Assembly: GCA_030681795.1 (NCBI GenBank)
Contig: JAUXRG010000020.1
Coordinates: 82,869-146,868, forward strand
DNA from: Rubrivivax sp.
GTDB taxonomy: Bacteria; Pseudomonadota; Gammaproteobacteria; Burkholderiales; Burkholderiaceae_C
Length of the DNA stretch: 64,000 nucleotides
Reading direction: 5' to 3'
The notes under the pieces are model-generated. The model was not told where the DNA came from and made no database searches. It saw only the letters and a program-made list of their open reading frames with translations. Every line of letters starts with the position of its first letter. Position 1 is the first letter of the stretch. This document shows positions 45,294 through 54,630 of the stretch, piece by piece. Made by a program: the position numbers and the translations under genes.

Positions 45294-45626
45294 ATGCTCG
45301 CCGAAGTCATCTACAAGGGCGCCACCCGGCCGGCCATGAAGCTGGGCATTCCGCTCGTGCCGCTGGTGGTGCTGTTTGGCACCGGGATGCTGCTGATCAT
45401 GTGGGGCGGCATCTTGCTGAGTTGGTGGTTCGCAGTGGGCGTGCTCGTAGCCTTCTTGCCTGCGCTGGCCTGGATGCGCTTCCTGACTGCCAAGGACGAC
45501 CAGCGATTCCGGCAGGTGTTCGTCGCGATGAAGCTGCGGCTGCACGATCGCAACCGCCGTTTCTGGCACGCGCGCAGCTATGCGCCCACCCTCTACCGGG
45601 GAGCCCGCGATGCTTGGCATGTCTGA
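45294..45626 (+). CDS. virB3: VirB3 inner-membrane component
   Basis: 110 residues. It begins MLAEVIYKGATRPAMKLGIP, the typical VirB3 start, followed by two adjacent hydrophobic segments (PLVVLFGTGMLLIMWGGILL and SWWFAVGVLVAFLPALAWM). VirB3 helps to place the VirB4 ATPase at the membrane. Its 3' end overlaps the VirB4 start by 17 bases. Confidence 0.9.
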   Translation: MLAEVIYKGATRPAMKLGIPLVPLVVLFGTGMLLIMWGGILLSWWFAVGVLVAFLPALAWMRFLTAKDDQRFRQVFVAMKLRLHDRNRRFWHARSYAPTLYRGARDAWHV

Positions 45627-48093
45627 CAGCAAGGCCGTTGCTGCCCGCCCAGGCCGAAGCAGCCTTCGTCCGCGGCACTGGGCGCGGGCCAAGGCCGAGA
45701 ACCCGCTCGCGCGGTTCGTGCCGTTCTCATCCCTGGTCAGTCCCCACGACGTGATCACGCGCGGTGGCGACTACCTGCGAGTCTGGCGGCTCGACGGTGT
45801 GGCCTTCGAATGCGCCGATGAGCACCTGATCGCCGAGCGGCACGAAGCCCTGTGCAGCCTGCTGCGCAACCTGGCTGGCGGACAGTGGGCGGTCTGGACG
45901 CACCGGCTGCATCGTGTCGTCGGCGATGCGCTGCAGAACCCGGCCGCGCCGGGGTTCGCGCGCGACCTCTCCATCGCGTACCAGGCGAAGCTGGGCGAGC
46001 GACGGATGATGAGCAACGAGCTCTACCTGACCCTCGTCTACCGGCCGAACGTCTCTCGCATGAGCCGCGCGCTGCAATCGACGCAGCGCTCGCGCGCAAC
46101 CATCGCCGAAGCCCAGGCCGACGCGTTGCGGGTGATGGAAGAACGCTCGGCGCTCGTCGGGCGCGTGCTGCGCGGGTTCGGGCCTCAATTGCTCGGCACG
46201 CGCCATAAGCGCGGCCGCAGCTACTCGGAGGTGGCCGAGTTCCTCGGCTACCTGGTCAACGGCTGCTGGCGCGCCATCCCGATGGCCGCTGGCCCGCTGT
46301 ATCGGACTCTGCCGACCACTCGCCTGTCCTTCGGCGGCGACAAGCTCGAACTGCGCCACGGTGATCGCCGGCACTATGCCGCGCTGGTGGACATCAAGGA
46401 ATACGCCGACGCCGTCGAGCCCGGCATCCTGAACGCGCTGCTCTACGAAGCCAGCGAGTTCATCGAAACGCAGAGCTTCTCGATCATGCCCCGACGTGAG
46501 GCCATGCGCGCGCTCGAGCTGCAGCGCGACCAACTCATCGCCAGCGATGACGTGGTGGCAACTCAGGTCGCAGAGATGGACGTGGCTCTCAACGAACTCG
46601 GCGATGGCCAATTCTGCATGGGCGAGTACCACTACAGCCTGGTTGTGTTCGGCGACGACGTGGCCGATGCCGGGCGCCGTGCGGCGCAGGCGATCGGCGC
46701 GGTCGGCGAGGCGTCGAGCCTGCAGATGTCGCCGGTCGACCTGGTCGCAGACGCTGCGTGGTTCGCCCAGATGCCCGGCAACTGGCAATGGCGGCCCCGG
46801 GACGCGAAGCTGTCGTCGCGCGCCTTCGCGGCGCTGGCCAGCGGCCACAACTTCGCGCGCGGTAAACGCGACGGCAACCCCTGGGGCGAAGCACTCGCCC
46901 TGTTGCGCACACCGTCGGGCCAGCCGTTCTACCTGAACCTTCACAGCAGCCCCGAGGGCGAAGACTCTGGCGACAAGAAGTTGCCGGGCAACACGCTCAT
47001 CATCGGATCAACCGGCGTCGGCAAGACGACGCTGGAGATGTTCCTGCTGACGTTGACCCGCAAGTGGGAGCCGGCGCCGCGCCTGGTGCTGTTCGACCTC
47101 GACCGCGGCTGCGAAATCGCGATCCGCGCGCTGGGCGGTCGCTACTTCACGCTCGAAGCGGGCAAGCCCACGGGCTGCAATCCGCTGCAGCGGGAGCCCT
47201 CGCCGGCGCGCATCCAGTTCTGGGAACAGTTGATCCGCACCTGCATCGCCACGCCGGCCATGCCGCTGCTGCCGTCCGACGAGCGCGCCATCGCCGACGC
47301 GGTGAAGGCGATCGCGATGATGCCGGTGAACCTGCGTCGCTTCTCGACCGTCCGGCAGAACCTGCCGAAGTCGGGCGAGAACAGCCTGTACGAGCGGCTC
47401 GGCCGCTGGTGCCAGGGTGGCGCGCTCGGTTGGGTGTTCGACCAGGCCGACGATCGGCTGCTCGACCTGCAAGCCGCATCGGTGATCGGCTTCGACACCA
47501 CTGAGTTTCTCGACCTGCCCGAGGTCCGCACACCGGTGATGATGTACCTCCTGCAAGTCATGGAAGAGCTGGTCAACGGCGAGCGGCTGATCTACGTGAT
47601 TTCCGAATTCTGGAAAGCGCTGGACCACGAAATCTTCAGCGACTTCGCCAAGCAGAAGCAGAAGACCATCCGCAAGCAGAACGGCCTGGGCATCTTCGAC
47701 ACGCAGAGCCCATCCGACGTGCTGCGCCACCCCATCGGGCGGACGATGATCGAGCAGAGCGTGACGAAGATCTTCCTGGCGAACCCCGAGGCGGTGCGCG
47801 AGGAATACGTCGAGGGCTTCGGGCTCAGCGAAGCAGAGTTCGAGATCGTTCGCAGCCTCGGCGCGCAAGGCGGCCGGCGCTTCCTGGTCAAGCAGGGTCA
47901 TGCCAGCGCGATCTGCGACATGGACCTGGCGGGCCTGGACGATTTCGTGACCGTGCTGTCAGCCACGACCGACAACATCGCGCTGCTCGACAGCGTTCGC
48001 GAACGGCATGGTGACGATCCGTTTCAATGGCTTCCCGTTCTCCTTCGTGAGGTGCAGGATCGCAAATCCAGAACCTCCAGGAGTGCAGCATGA
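45610..48093 (+). CDS. virB4: VirB4 secretion ATPase
   Basis: 827 residues. Walker A is GSTGVGKT (466-473). The Walker B region reads LIYVISEFWKAL (660-671), so the Asp before the catalytic Glu666 is replaced by Ser665, which is unusual; the rest of the block (KQKQKTIRKQNGLGIFDTQS) is normal. The N-terminal half (FSSLVSPHDVITRGGDYLRV) contacts the channel. VirB4 powers pilus assembly and substrate passage at the cytoplasmic face. ATG 45610 was chosen, with GGGGAGC before it; an ATG at 45619 is possible. The stop overlaps the start of the small secreted protein (ATGA). Confidence 0.92.
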   Translation: MLGMSDSKAVAARPGRSSLRPRHWARAKAENPLARFVPFSSLVSPHDVITRGGDYLRVWRLDGVAFECADEHLIAERHEALCSLLRNLAGGQWAVWTHRLHRVVGDALQNPAAPGFARDLSIAYQAKLGERRMMSNELYLTLVYRPNVSRMSRALQSTQRSRATIAEAQADALRVMEERSALVGRVLRGFGPQLLGTRHKRGRSYSEVAEFLGYLVNGCWRAIPMAAGPLYRTLPTTRLSFGGDKLELRHGDRRHYAALVDIKEYADAVEPGILNALLYEASEFIETQSFSIMPRREAMRALELQRDQLIASDDVVATQVAEMDVALNELGDGQFCMGEYHYSLVVFGDDVADAGRRAAQAIGAVGEASSLQMSPVDLVADAAWFAQMPGNWQWRPRDAKLSSRAFAALASGHNFARGKRDGNPWGEALALLRTPSGQPFYLNLHSSPEGEDSGDKKLPGNTLIIGSTGVGKTTLEMFLLTLTRKWEPAPRLVLFDLDRGCEIAIRALGGRYFTLEAGKPTGCNPLQREPSPARIQFWEQLIRTCIATPAMPLLPSDERAIADAVKAIAMMPVNLRRFSTVRQNLPKSGENSLYERLGRWCQGGALGWVFDQADDRLLDLQAASVIGFDTTEFLDLPEVRTPVMMYLLQVMEELVNGERLIYVISEFWKALDHEIFSDFAKQKQKTIRKQNGLGIFDTQSPSDVLRHPIGRTMIEQSVTKIFLANPEAVREEYVEGFGLSEAEFEIVRSLGAQGGRRFLVKQGHASAICDMDLAGLDDFVTVLSATTDNIALLDSVRERHGDDPFQWLPVLLREVQDRKSRTSRSAA

Positions 48094-48518
48094 AAGTCAT
48101 TCAACTCATCGTTGTTGTCGCTGCGTTTGCGTTCGGTCCGTCGGCCGCGTTCGCGCAGTTCGTCAAGGGCAACGAGGCAGTCAAAGTGATGGCCGACGGC
48201 TCGAAGCGCGTCGAGACCGCGCCCCTTCCGGCAACGGGCCCGATCCGAACCACGAAACCGTGCCTAGCGAATGCGGGTTGTCACGCAGGTTCATGGCACA
48301 TGGTCGAAACGGCCGACGGACTGCTGGAATGCACCGAGGCCTACGCACGGCCCGGCACATGTCGGGCATCGACCTACGGAACAACCAAGATGTCCCGACT
48401 ATGGGTGGTCAAGTCCGGTGGCAATTGGCTCCAGTGCCAATACCCTGACTTGGGTAGCAAGTGCGTGAACATGTTCGCGCGGCCACCCGCCAATCTTCCG
48501 TTCGACGCAGTCCAGTAG
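48090..48518 (+). CDS. Small secreted Cys-rich protein between VirB4 and VirB6
   Basis: 142 residues. Signal peptide 1-22 (AAFA-QF); the mature 120 residues contain six or seven Cys (KPCLANAGCH, LLECTEAY, GTCRAS, LQCQYP, SKCVNMF), suggesting disulfides in the periplasm. No family recognised. In related conjugation operons the slot beside VirB5/VirB6 often holds an entry-exclusion protein, so an exclusion or pilus-accessory role is possible. Its codon use is visibly less GC-rich than that of VirB4. Starts by ATGA overlap with VirB4. Confidence 0.7.
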   Translation: MKVIQLIVVVAAFAFGPSAAFAQFVKGNEAVKVMADGSKRVETAPLPATGPIRTTKPCLANAGCHAGSWHMVETADGLLECTEAYARPGTCRASTYGTTKMSRLWVVKSGGNWLQCQYPDLGSKCVNMFARPPANLPFDAVQ

Positions 48519-48530
48519 GAGAGCCGGATC

Positions 48531-49628
48531 GTGTTTGCCTGGGTCGGTTCCAAATTCGATGCAATTCTGAGCACCTACGTTCTTGACGTGGTGTCAGCGC
48601 TGATGGCCGCTATTGCACCGATCGCCCTGACAGCGATGACGATCTGGGTTGCGCTGTATGGCTGGGCGGTCCTGCGCAACGAGGTCTCCGAGACTGTTCC
48701 GATCTTTCTGTGGAAGGTGTTCAAGATCGGCTTGGTACTTGCGTTCGCCCTTCAGTCAGGGTTCTACATCGCCAACGTCTCTGACACGGCAAACGCGCTC
48801 GCCATGGGCGTCGCTTCAACCTTCCTGCCAACGGGCGTCGACCCGGCGACGGTGGCGACACCCTACGCGTTGCTCGACAAGTTCAATGACGATGCAAGCG
48901 CGCAAGTCGCCGACATCATGAAGGAGGCGAGCATGTTCCGACTCGACTTACTTCTGGCCGCAGCGACATTCTCGATCGGTTCCGTTCTGTTCCTTTGTGT
49001 CGGGCTATTCGTCGTCACCCTCGCGAAGCTCTTCCTCACGTTCGTCATCGCGATCGGGCCGCTGTTCGTTCTGTGCCTGGCTTGGCGGCCGACCGCGCGG
49101 TTCTTCGACAGTTGGCTGTCGATGGTTCTCAACGCCGTTGTCCTGACTTGGTTTGCATTCTTCGCCTTGGGACTCAGCACGTACATGGGCGCCGCCATGT
49201 TCAAGGCCATCCTGGACGGTGGCGGCTTCCTCGGCGGCACGTTCAACGTCCTCGGCGAAGCCACACGCTACTGCGTGCTGATGATCCTCATGGCCATCAT
49301 CTGTTTCCAGGCCCCCAGCCTTGCCTCTGCGCTCACCGGCGGCGCCGCCATCCAGCAAGGCATCCAGATGGTCCAGAACGCGATGATGGTGGGTGGCCTG
49401 CGCTCGGCGTCTGCTGCCCGTGGCGCCGGAGCGGGAGCAGCCGGCGGTGTCATCCGCGCTGGCGCAGGCATCCCCCATGCCGCCGGTCGCGCCACGGGCG
49501 CGGCGGCCGTTGCCGGCGCGCGATTTGCAGGAACCATGGCCACCGGCGCAGGCGCCATGGCCCGTCAAGGCTACGGGGTTGCCCGAGCCGCCGCCTACAA
49601 GCTCGCTGCCCTGCGCGGTCGGGCTTAG
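48531..49628 (+). CDS. virB6: VirB6 polytopic membrane channel protein
   Basis: 365 residues, GTG start at 48531 with AGGAGAG before it. Residues 20-275 include at least five membrane segments with the TrbL/VirB6 signature region (LLAAATFSIGSVLFLCVGLF, FVIAIGPLFVLCLAWRPTAR, FFDSWLSMVLNAVVLTWFAF). The tail from about 290 is Ala/Gly-rich and soluble. VirB6 forms part of the inner-membrane channel. Here virB6 precedes virB5, the reverse of the Agrobacterium order, and base composition is lower in GC than in the neighbouring vir genes. Confidence 0.9.
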   Translation: MFAWVGSKFDAILSTYVLDVVSALMAAIAPIALTAMTIWVALYGWAVLRNEVSETVPIFLWKVFKIGLVLAFALQSGFYIANVSDTANALAMGVASTFLPTGVDPATVATPYALLDKFNDDASAQVADIMKEASMFRLDLLLAAATFSIGSVLFLCVGLFVVTLAKLFLTFVIAIGPLFVLCLAWRPTARFFDSWLSMVLNAVVLTWFAFFALGLSTYMGAAMFKAILDGGGFLGGTFNVLGEATRYCVLMILMAIICFQAPSLASALTGGAAIQQGIQMVQNAMMVGGLRSASAARGAGAGAAGGVIRAGAGIPHAAGRATGAAAVAGARFAGTMATGAGAMARQGYGVARAAAYKLAALRGRA

Positions 49629-49654
49629 TTGTCAACCAGCACAGGAGCGTCGAT

Positions 49655-50359
49655 ATGAACAAACGTCTCAAGGTCGTTGCCGCCGCGTGCCTCGTTGCTG
49701 GCACCTTCGGTGCCGGCAATGCACAGGCGCAAGGCATTCCGGTCATCGACGTCGCCAATCTCGTCCAGACCATCATGCAGGTCATGAACGACGTGACCGA
49801 AATCAACAACCAGGTGCAGCAGATCACCCAGTTGCAGAGCCAGCTCAACAGCATCAACGGCATGCGCAACCTGGGCAATATCCTCAACAACCCGTTGCTG
49901 CGCAACTACGTGCCGGCCGAGGCCTATACCTACCTCAACGCGATCAACACCTCGGGCTATTCCGGGTTGAACGCCACCGCGAAGACGCTGCGCGATGCGG
50001 GCATGGTCTACAACTGCATGGACCTGGCGGGCGCTGCGCGCACCGGCTGCCAAGCGGCACTCGCTCAGCCGTACCAGCAGAAGGGCCTGCTGCAGGACGC
50101 GATGAAGTCCGCCGCAGGCCGGCTCACACAGATTAACTCGCTGATGGACCAGATCAACACCACCAGCGACCAGAAAGCGGTGCAGGAGATCCAGGCCCGC
50201 ATCGGCGCCGAGAACGCGCTGCTCGCGCACGAGATATCGCAGGTGCAGATGCTGCAAGGCATGGCCGACAGCGAGGAACGGATCGCGCGCTCGCGCGAGC
50301 GAGAGCGGCAGTACCAGATGCTCGGCCGCACCGGCAAGGTCTCCGATTTCTTGCCATAA
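49655..50359 (+). CDS. virB5: VirB5 minor pilin
   Basis: 234 residues. Signal peptide 1-25 (AQA-QG), then PVIDVANLVQTIMQVMNDVT and a long Gln/Asn-rich helical region (VQQITQLQSQLNSINGMRN), the fold of VirB5/TraC pilus-tip proteins. Near the C-terminus it is strongly charged (ERIARSRERERQYQM). Acts at the pilus tip in cell contact. Placed after virB6 and before virB8. Confidence 0.9.
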   Translation: MNKRLKVVAAACLVAGTFGAGNAQAQGIPVIDVANLVQTIMQVMNDVTEINNQVQQITQLQSQLNSINGMRNLGNILNNPLLRNYVPAEAYTYLNAINTSGYSGLNATAKTLRDAGMVYNCMDLAGAARTGCQAALAQPYQQKGLLQDAMKSAAGRLTQINSLMDQINTTSDQKAVQEIQARIGAENALLAHEISQVQMLQGMADSEERIARSRERERQYQMLGRTGKVSDFLP

Positions 50360-50398
50360 CCCCGTGCCCTGACCGCGCGGTTCACAAGAGACAACCCC

Positions 50399-51169
50399 AT
50401 GAGTGCCGTCCTGACGCCAGGAAGAGCCGCTGCATTGCCCGGTCGCGACCGCGACAGAGGTGATGCGGCAGATTCCACCACCGTCGAAGCGAATCGAGTC
50501 TGGGAGGTCGACCGCGCGCTGATGCTCGAACGCTCCGAGCGCCGCGCATGGTGGGTGGCGATCGCCGGGCTGGTGTTGGGCCTGGTCGGTATCGCGGCGG
50601 TGTTCGTCCAGGGCCCGCTGCGCCGCGTGGTCGAGATCCCGATCGTGGTCGACCGTGTCACCGGCGAAGCGACGATCCAGCAGCGCCTGAGCGTCGAGAC
50701 CATTCCTCCGATGGAGGCACTGGACAAGCACAACCTGGCCACCTTCGTCCGGTCACGTGAAGGCTACAGCTGGATGTTCCTTCAGCGGGACTTCGAGCAG
50801 GTCGCCCGGATGGCAGTGCCAGCAGTCTTCACCGACTACAACCGGCAGTTCGAAGGCGATGGCGCGCTGCAAAAAAAGATCGGCGCCAGCGAGGATTGGC
50901 GCATCAACGTGGTTGGCGTGCGCCTCACAGCCTCGGGCCGCAGCGGCAACCGTGGCGAAGCGACGGTGACCTACGACAAGGTTGTGCGGCTCACCGACCG
51001 CAACCTGCCGGAAGTGACGACTCGGCATGTGGCCAGCGTCGTGTTCCAGTACCAGCCGAAGGTACTCGCCAAGGAACGCGACCGACTGGAGAACCCGTTC
51101 GGGTTCGTGGTGACGGCTTACCGTTCGGACCCCGAGATCAACACCGTGTCCGCTGGAGCCAAGCCATGA
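50399..51169 (+). CDS. virB8: VirB8 assembly factor
   Basis: 256 residues. Cytoplasmic N-terminus, one membrane segment at about 50-70, then the periplasmic NTF2-like domain with YSWMFLQRDFEQVARMA, VPAVFTDYNRQFEGDGA and VTYDKVVRLTDRNLPEVTT. VirB8 nucleates channel assembly and contacts VirB9 and VirB10. The stop overlaps the VirB9 start by ATGA. Confidence 0.92.
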   Translation: MSAVLTPGRAAALPGRDRDRGDAADSTTVEANRVWEVDRALMLERSERRAWWVAIAGLVLGLVGIAAVFVQGPLRRVVEIPIVVDRVTGEATIQQRLSVETIPPMEALDKHNLATFVRSREGYSWMFLQRDFEQVARMAVPAVFTDYNRQFEGDGALQKKIGASEDWRINVVGVRLTASGRSGNRGEATVTYDKVVRLTDRNLPEVTTRHVASVVFQYQPKVLAKERDRLENPFGFVVTAYRSDPEINTVSAGAKP

Positions 51170-52095
51170 CCGGCCCGGCGGTGATCGCCGTGTGCCTGCT
51201 TGGCGCCGCTACTGCGTCAGCGGTCTGCGCTGCCGAGACCGCGATCGCCGACCCGCGTCTGCGCGAGGTGCTGTATGACGCCCAGGCCGTTGTGACCGTG
51301 CCAGTCAAGCGCGGCGTCGTCACGCTCGTCGTCCTCGATGCCGACGAAGCCATCACCGAAGTCGCGGCTGGACTGGGCGGCGACTGCACGAAGACCGAAG
51401 CCGCCTGGTGCATCGCCGCGCAGCCGGGCGGCCGCAACCTGTTCATCAAGGCGAAGAGCACCGCCGGCGCGCCGAACAACCTGGCTGTCGTCACCGATCG
51501 GCGTACGCACTCGTTCCGGTTCGTGGTCCTGGCGGACAACGATGCCAAAGCGCCGGTGTATCGGCTCGTGATCAAAGCGCCCGTAGTGCGGCCGGCCATG
51601 CCGGCGCGGCCCACACTCCGCGACGCCGCGCCACTTGCAGTTCTGCCTGCGCTGCCGCCACAGCCATCGCCGCAGGAAGTGATCGCCGAGCGACTGCAGG
51701 CCAAGGCGCAGGTGCTGAACTCCAGCTACTCGATTGCCGAGGGCAACGGCTCCGAAGACATCGTGCCGACCCTCGTCTTCGATGACGGCCGTTTCACGTA
51801 CTTCCACTTCCCTGGTAATCGGGAAGTGCCGGCGGTGTTCCATGTGCTCGGCGACGGCAGCGAGACCCTCGTCAACGCCCGCATGGAGGATGACCTGCTG
51901 GTGGTCGATCGGGTGAGTCGCCGGCTGATGCTGCGTGCCGGCTCGGCCGTCGTCGGCGTCTGGAACGACGCGTTCGACCTTGACGGCGTGCCGCCAGGCG
52001 GTGGCACCACCGTGCCCGGCGTGCAGCGCATTTTCAAGGCCGAAGCCAGCCCGACACGCCGGCCGGGCGCTACGCGGGAGCAAAGCCGTGAATGA
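51166..52095 (+). CDS. virB9: VirB9 outer-membrane-complex protein
   Basis: 309 residues. Signal peptide of about 22 residues, N-terminal beta domain (LREVLYDAQAVVTVPVKRGV, WCIAAQPGGRNLFIKAK), a Pro-rich linker, then the C-terminal domain with LVFDDGRFTYFHFPGNREVP that binds VirB7 and VirB10. Part of the outer-membrane core complex. Its 3' end overlaps the VirB10 GTG start by 8 bases. Confidence 0.92.
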   Translation: MTGPAVIAVCLLGAATASAVCAAETAIADPRLREVLYDAQAVVTVPVKRGVVTLVVLDADEAITEVAAGLGGDCTKTEAAWCIAAQPGGRNLFIKAKSTAGAPNNLAVVTDRRTHSFRFVVLADNDAKAPVYRLVIKAPVVRPAMPARPTLRDAAPLAVLPALPPQPSPQEVIAERLQAKAQVLNSSYSIAEGNGSEDIVPTLVFDDGRFTYFHFPGNREVPAVFHVLGDGSETLVNARMEDDLLVVDRVSRRLMLRAGSAVVGVWNDAFDLDGVPPGGGTTVPGVQRIFKAEASPTRRPGATREQSRE

Positions 52096-53524
52096 TCGCC
52101 TCGACGCTCGCACTGCTGGGGATGCAGAGGAGGCCGACGCCAATGGCGACGGCAACACGATCTCTCCACTGCCTGGCGAGCCCGGCATCCCCAACGTCGC
52201 CGCGAGGCCCCGGGGCACGATGTCGAAGAAGGGATTGCTGGCAGTGGGTCTGCTGATCCTGTCGCTGGTGGCCGTCTCGGCGTTCTCGATCCAGCGTTTC
52301 ACCGCCAGCGGCAAGAAGACCGACGATGGCGAATCCAAGCGCGTGAGCGACCGTCCATCAGCGGCGACTACCGAACCCCGAAAGCTTGAGATGCCGGCTG
52401 CCACGGCAAGCGCTGCCGTCGCCGTGTCGCCACGCATCCCGGCCCTGGTGCCTACGGCAGCGGAGTCCGCTGAGCCCATCGGCGTGCGCCGCACCGGGCA
52501 AGGTTCAGCCGGGACCGGCGGCGCGAAGGCCATCCCTCCGGAGGACGCGCCGGTTCTGTTGGTGTCCACGCGCCCGGGTGCAACGGGCCTGCCCGGTGCG
52601 CGACGACCTGAAGTCGTGGCCGCCGCCGCGGACCAAGGCCCGGAGGCAGACCCGAGCGACCCCATCGCGGCCACCACGCGCAATCTGCAGGGCTACCAAA
52701 GGCAATTGCAGGGTCTGCTGGACAACCTGACCAAGACCACGGCCATGGCCGCAGGTCAGGCGACTGGCGCAGCACCCCTCGGAGCAAGCTCCTTTGGAGT
52801 GCCACCAGTTGGCGGCCCCTTGGGCGGCGGTGCGCCCGCCCCTTCGGGTGGCCTCTTCGGTGGGCAGCTCCAGGGCTCGGCCACACCGCGCGTGGCGGCC
52901 ACGATGCTCGGCAATCGCAGCCTCACACTGCCCAAGGGCACTGCCTTCACCTGCGCGCTGAAGACCAAGGTCATCACTGCCACCTCAGGGTTGGTCGGCT
53001 GCCAGGTTCAGCGCAACGTCTTCAGCGATGACGGCCGCGTTCTGCTGATCGAGCGCGGATCGCACATGGATGGGGAGTACCGGACGACTTCGGTACGGCC
53101 CGGCACGGTTCGTATACCGGTGCTCTGGACTCGCATCCGCACGCCCAACGGCGTGACAGTCGACATCGATTCGCCTGGCACCGGCCCGCTTGGGGAGTCC
53201 GGCATGGACGGCTTTGTCGATAACCGATGGATGGAGCGTATCGGCGCCGCGATGCTGGTGTCGCTCATCAACGACGCGGTGCAACTGGTCATCCAGGACA
53301 GGGCCAGCCTCAGTGACAACAGCGGCCAGTCCAACACTGTTCTGCTGCCCTCGACCACAGCCAACGCCAGCAAGCTCGCCGAGAAGGTGCTGGACAGCAC
53401 GATCAACATCCCGCCGCTGATCTACCAGAACCAGGGTGGCATCGTCGGCATCTACGTCGCGCGCGACGTTGACTTCTCGTCGGTGTATGAGCTGCGGCCG
53501 ACGCCGAGTCAGGGGCGGCCATGA
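52088..53524 (+). CDS. virB10: VirB10 envelope-spanning channel protein
   Basis: 478 residues, GTG start at 52088 inside the end of virB9; an internal ATG at 52220 would leave only a few residues before the membrane segment (about 49-67). A long Pro/Ala-rich periplasmic linker leads to the C-terminal beta-barrel domain: LPKGTAFTCALKTKVITATS, VGCQVQRNVFSDDGRVLLIE, RGSHMDGEY, VRIPVLWTRIRTPNGVTVDI and IYVARDVDFSSVYEL. It connects inner and outer membrane and opens the channel. The stop overlaps the VirB11 start by ATGA. Confidence 0.92.
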   Translation: MNDRLDARTAGDAEEADANGDGNTISPLPGEPGIPNVAARPRGTMSKKGLLAVGLLILSLVAVSAFSIQRFTASGKKTDDGESKRVSDRPSAATTEPRKLEMPAATASAAVAVSPRIPALVPTAAESAEPIGVRRTGQGSAGTGGAKAIPPEDAPVLLVSTRPGATGLPGARRPEVVAAAADQGPEADPSDPIAATTRNLQGYQRQLQGLLDNLTKTTAMAAGQATGAAPLGASSFGVPPVGGPLGGGAPAPSGGLFGGQLQGSATPRVAATMLGNRSLTLPKGTAFTCALKTKVITATSGLVGCQVQRNVFSDDGRVLLIERGSHMDGEYRTTSVRPGTVRIPVLWTRIRTPNGVTVDIDSPGTGPLGESGMDGFVDNRWMERIGAAMLVSLINDAVQLVIQDRASLSDNSGQSNTVLLPSTTANASKLAEKVLDSTINIPPLIYQNQGGIVGIYVARDVDFSSVYELRPTPSQGRP

Positions 53525-54630
53525 CCGACGGTGATCAAGCCACGGCTGACGCCCTGCTGAGCTTCTTCGCTGCAGGCCCCACGGGATGGCAAGGCGACGC
53601 AACCTCGGTGAGCGAGTTCCTGCGGCCCTTGCGTGCCCACCTTGACGCGCCGGGCGTTCTTGAAGTCTGCGTGAACCGGCCCGGCGAACTGCTCGTCGAA
53701 ACCGTTCAAGGCTGGCAGACCGTCGCGGCACCCGAGATGACCCAGGAGCGTTGCCTGTCGTTGGCGACGGCGGTGGCCACGTTCTGCGATCAACAGGTCA
53801 ACCAGGAGCGGCCGCTGCTCTCGGCCACGCTGCCCAGCGGCGAGCGGATCCAGTTCGTCATCCCACCGGCGGTCACACGGGGCACGGTGTCGATCACCGT
53901 GCGCAAGCCATCGCACCTGATCAAACGCCTCGATGACTTCGAGCGCGACGGTCTGTTCGAGCGCACCGCCACGGTCAGTCGCACGCCGTCGAGCGACTTG
54001 CTGCCGTTCGAGCAAGAGCTCGTGACGCTGAAGGAAGCCGGCCGCTACGCCGAGTTCCTTCGCCTGGCCGTGCGCAAGCACCAGACCATCGTGGTCAGCG
54101 GCAAGACCGGTTCGGGCAAGACGACCTTCATGAAGGGCCTGGTCGAGGAAGTGCCGAAGCACGAGCGCCTGATCACGATCCAGGACACCGCCGAGCTGAC
54201 GCTGCCAAACCACCCGAACGTGGTGCACCTCTTCTACAGCAAGGATGCACAGGGAACCGCAAAGGTCACGGCCAAACACCTGCTCGAAGCCTGCCTGCGC
54301 ATGAAGCCGGACCGCATCTTCCTGGCCGAAGTGCGCGGCGACGAGTGCTTCTACTTCGTACGCCTCGCGGCATCTGGCCACCCGGGCAGCATCACCAGCG
54401 TGCATGCTGGCAGTTGCGCCCTGGCTTTCGAGCAGATGTCATTGATGATTCGCGAGAGTGGCGCCGGCGGCGGCCTGCGCATGAACGAGATCAAGTGGTT
54501 GCTCGGCGTCGTCGTCGACGTGATCGTGCAGTTCGACCGCGACGAGCGCGGGCGTTTCATTTCCGAAGTCTTCTACGAACCGCGCCGGCTACGGCTCGGG
54601 CGTTGGGACGAATCGACGGCGGCGGCATGA
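53521..54630 (+). CDS. virB11: VirB11 traffic ATPase
   Basis: 369 residues. Walker A GKTGSGKT (194-201), Asp box TIQDTAELTLP, Walker B RIFLAEVRGDE and His box SGHPGSITSVHAG are all intact. It forms a hexameric ring at the inner membrane and switches the machine between pilus making and substrate transfer. Ends by ATGA overlap with the coupling-protein gene. Confidence 0.93.
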   Translation: MTDGDQATADALLSFFAAGPTGWQGDATSVSEFLRPLRAHLDAPGVLEVCVNRPGELLVETVQGWQTVAAPEMTQERCLSLATAVATFCDQQVNQERPLLSATLPSGERIQFVIPPAVTRGTVSITVRKPSHLIKRLDDFERDGLFERTATVSRTPSSDLLPFEQELVTLKEAGRYAEFLRLAVRKHQTIVVSGKTGSGKTTFMKGLVEEVPKHERLITIQDTAELTLPNHPNVVHLFYSKDAQGTAKVTAKHLLEACLRMKPDRIFLAEVRGDECFYFVRLAASGHPGSITSVHAGSCALAFEQMSLMIRESGAGGGLRMNEIKWLLGVVVDVIVQFDRDERGRFISEVFYEPRRLRLGRWDESTAAA

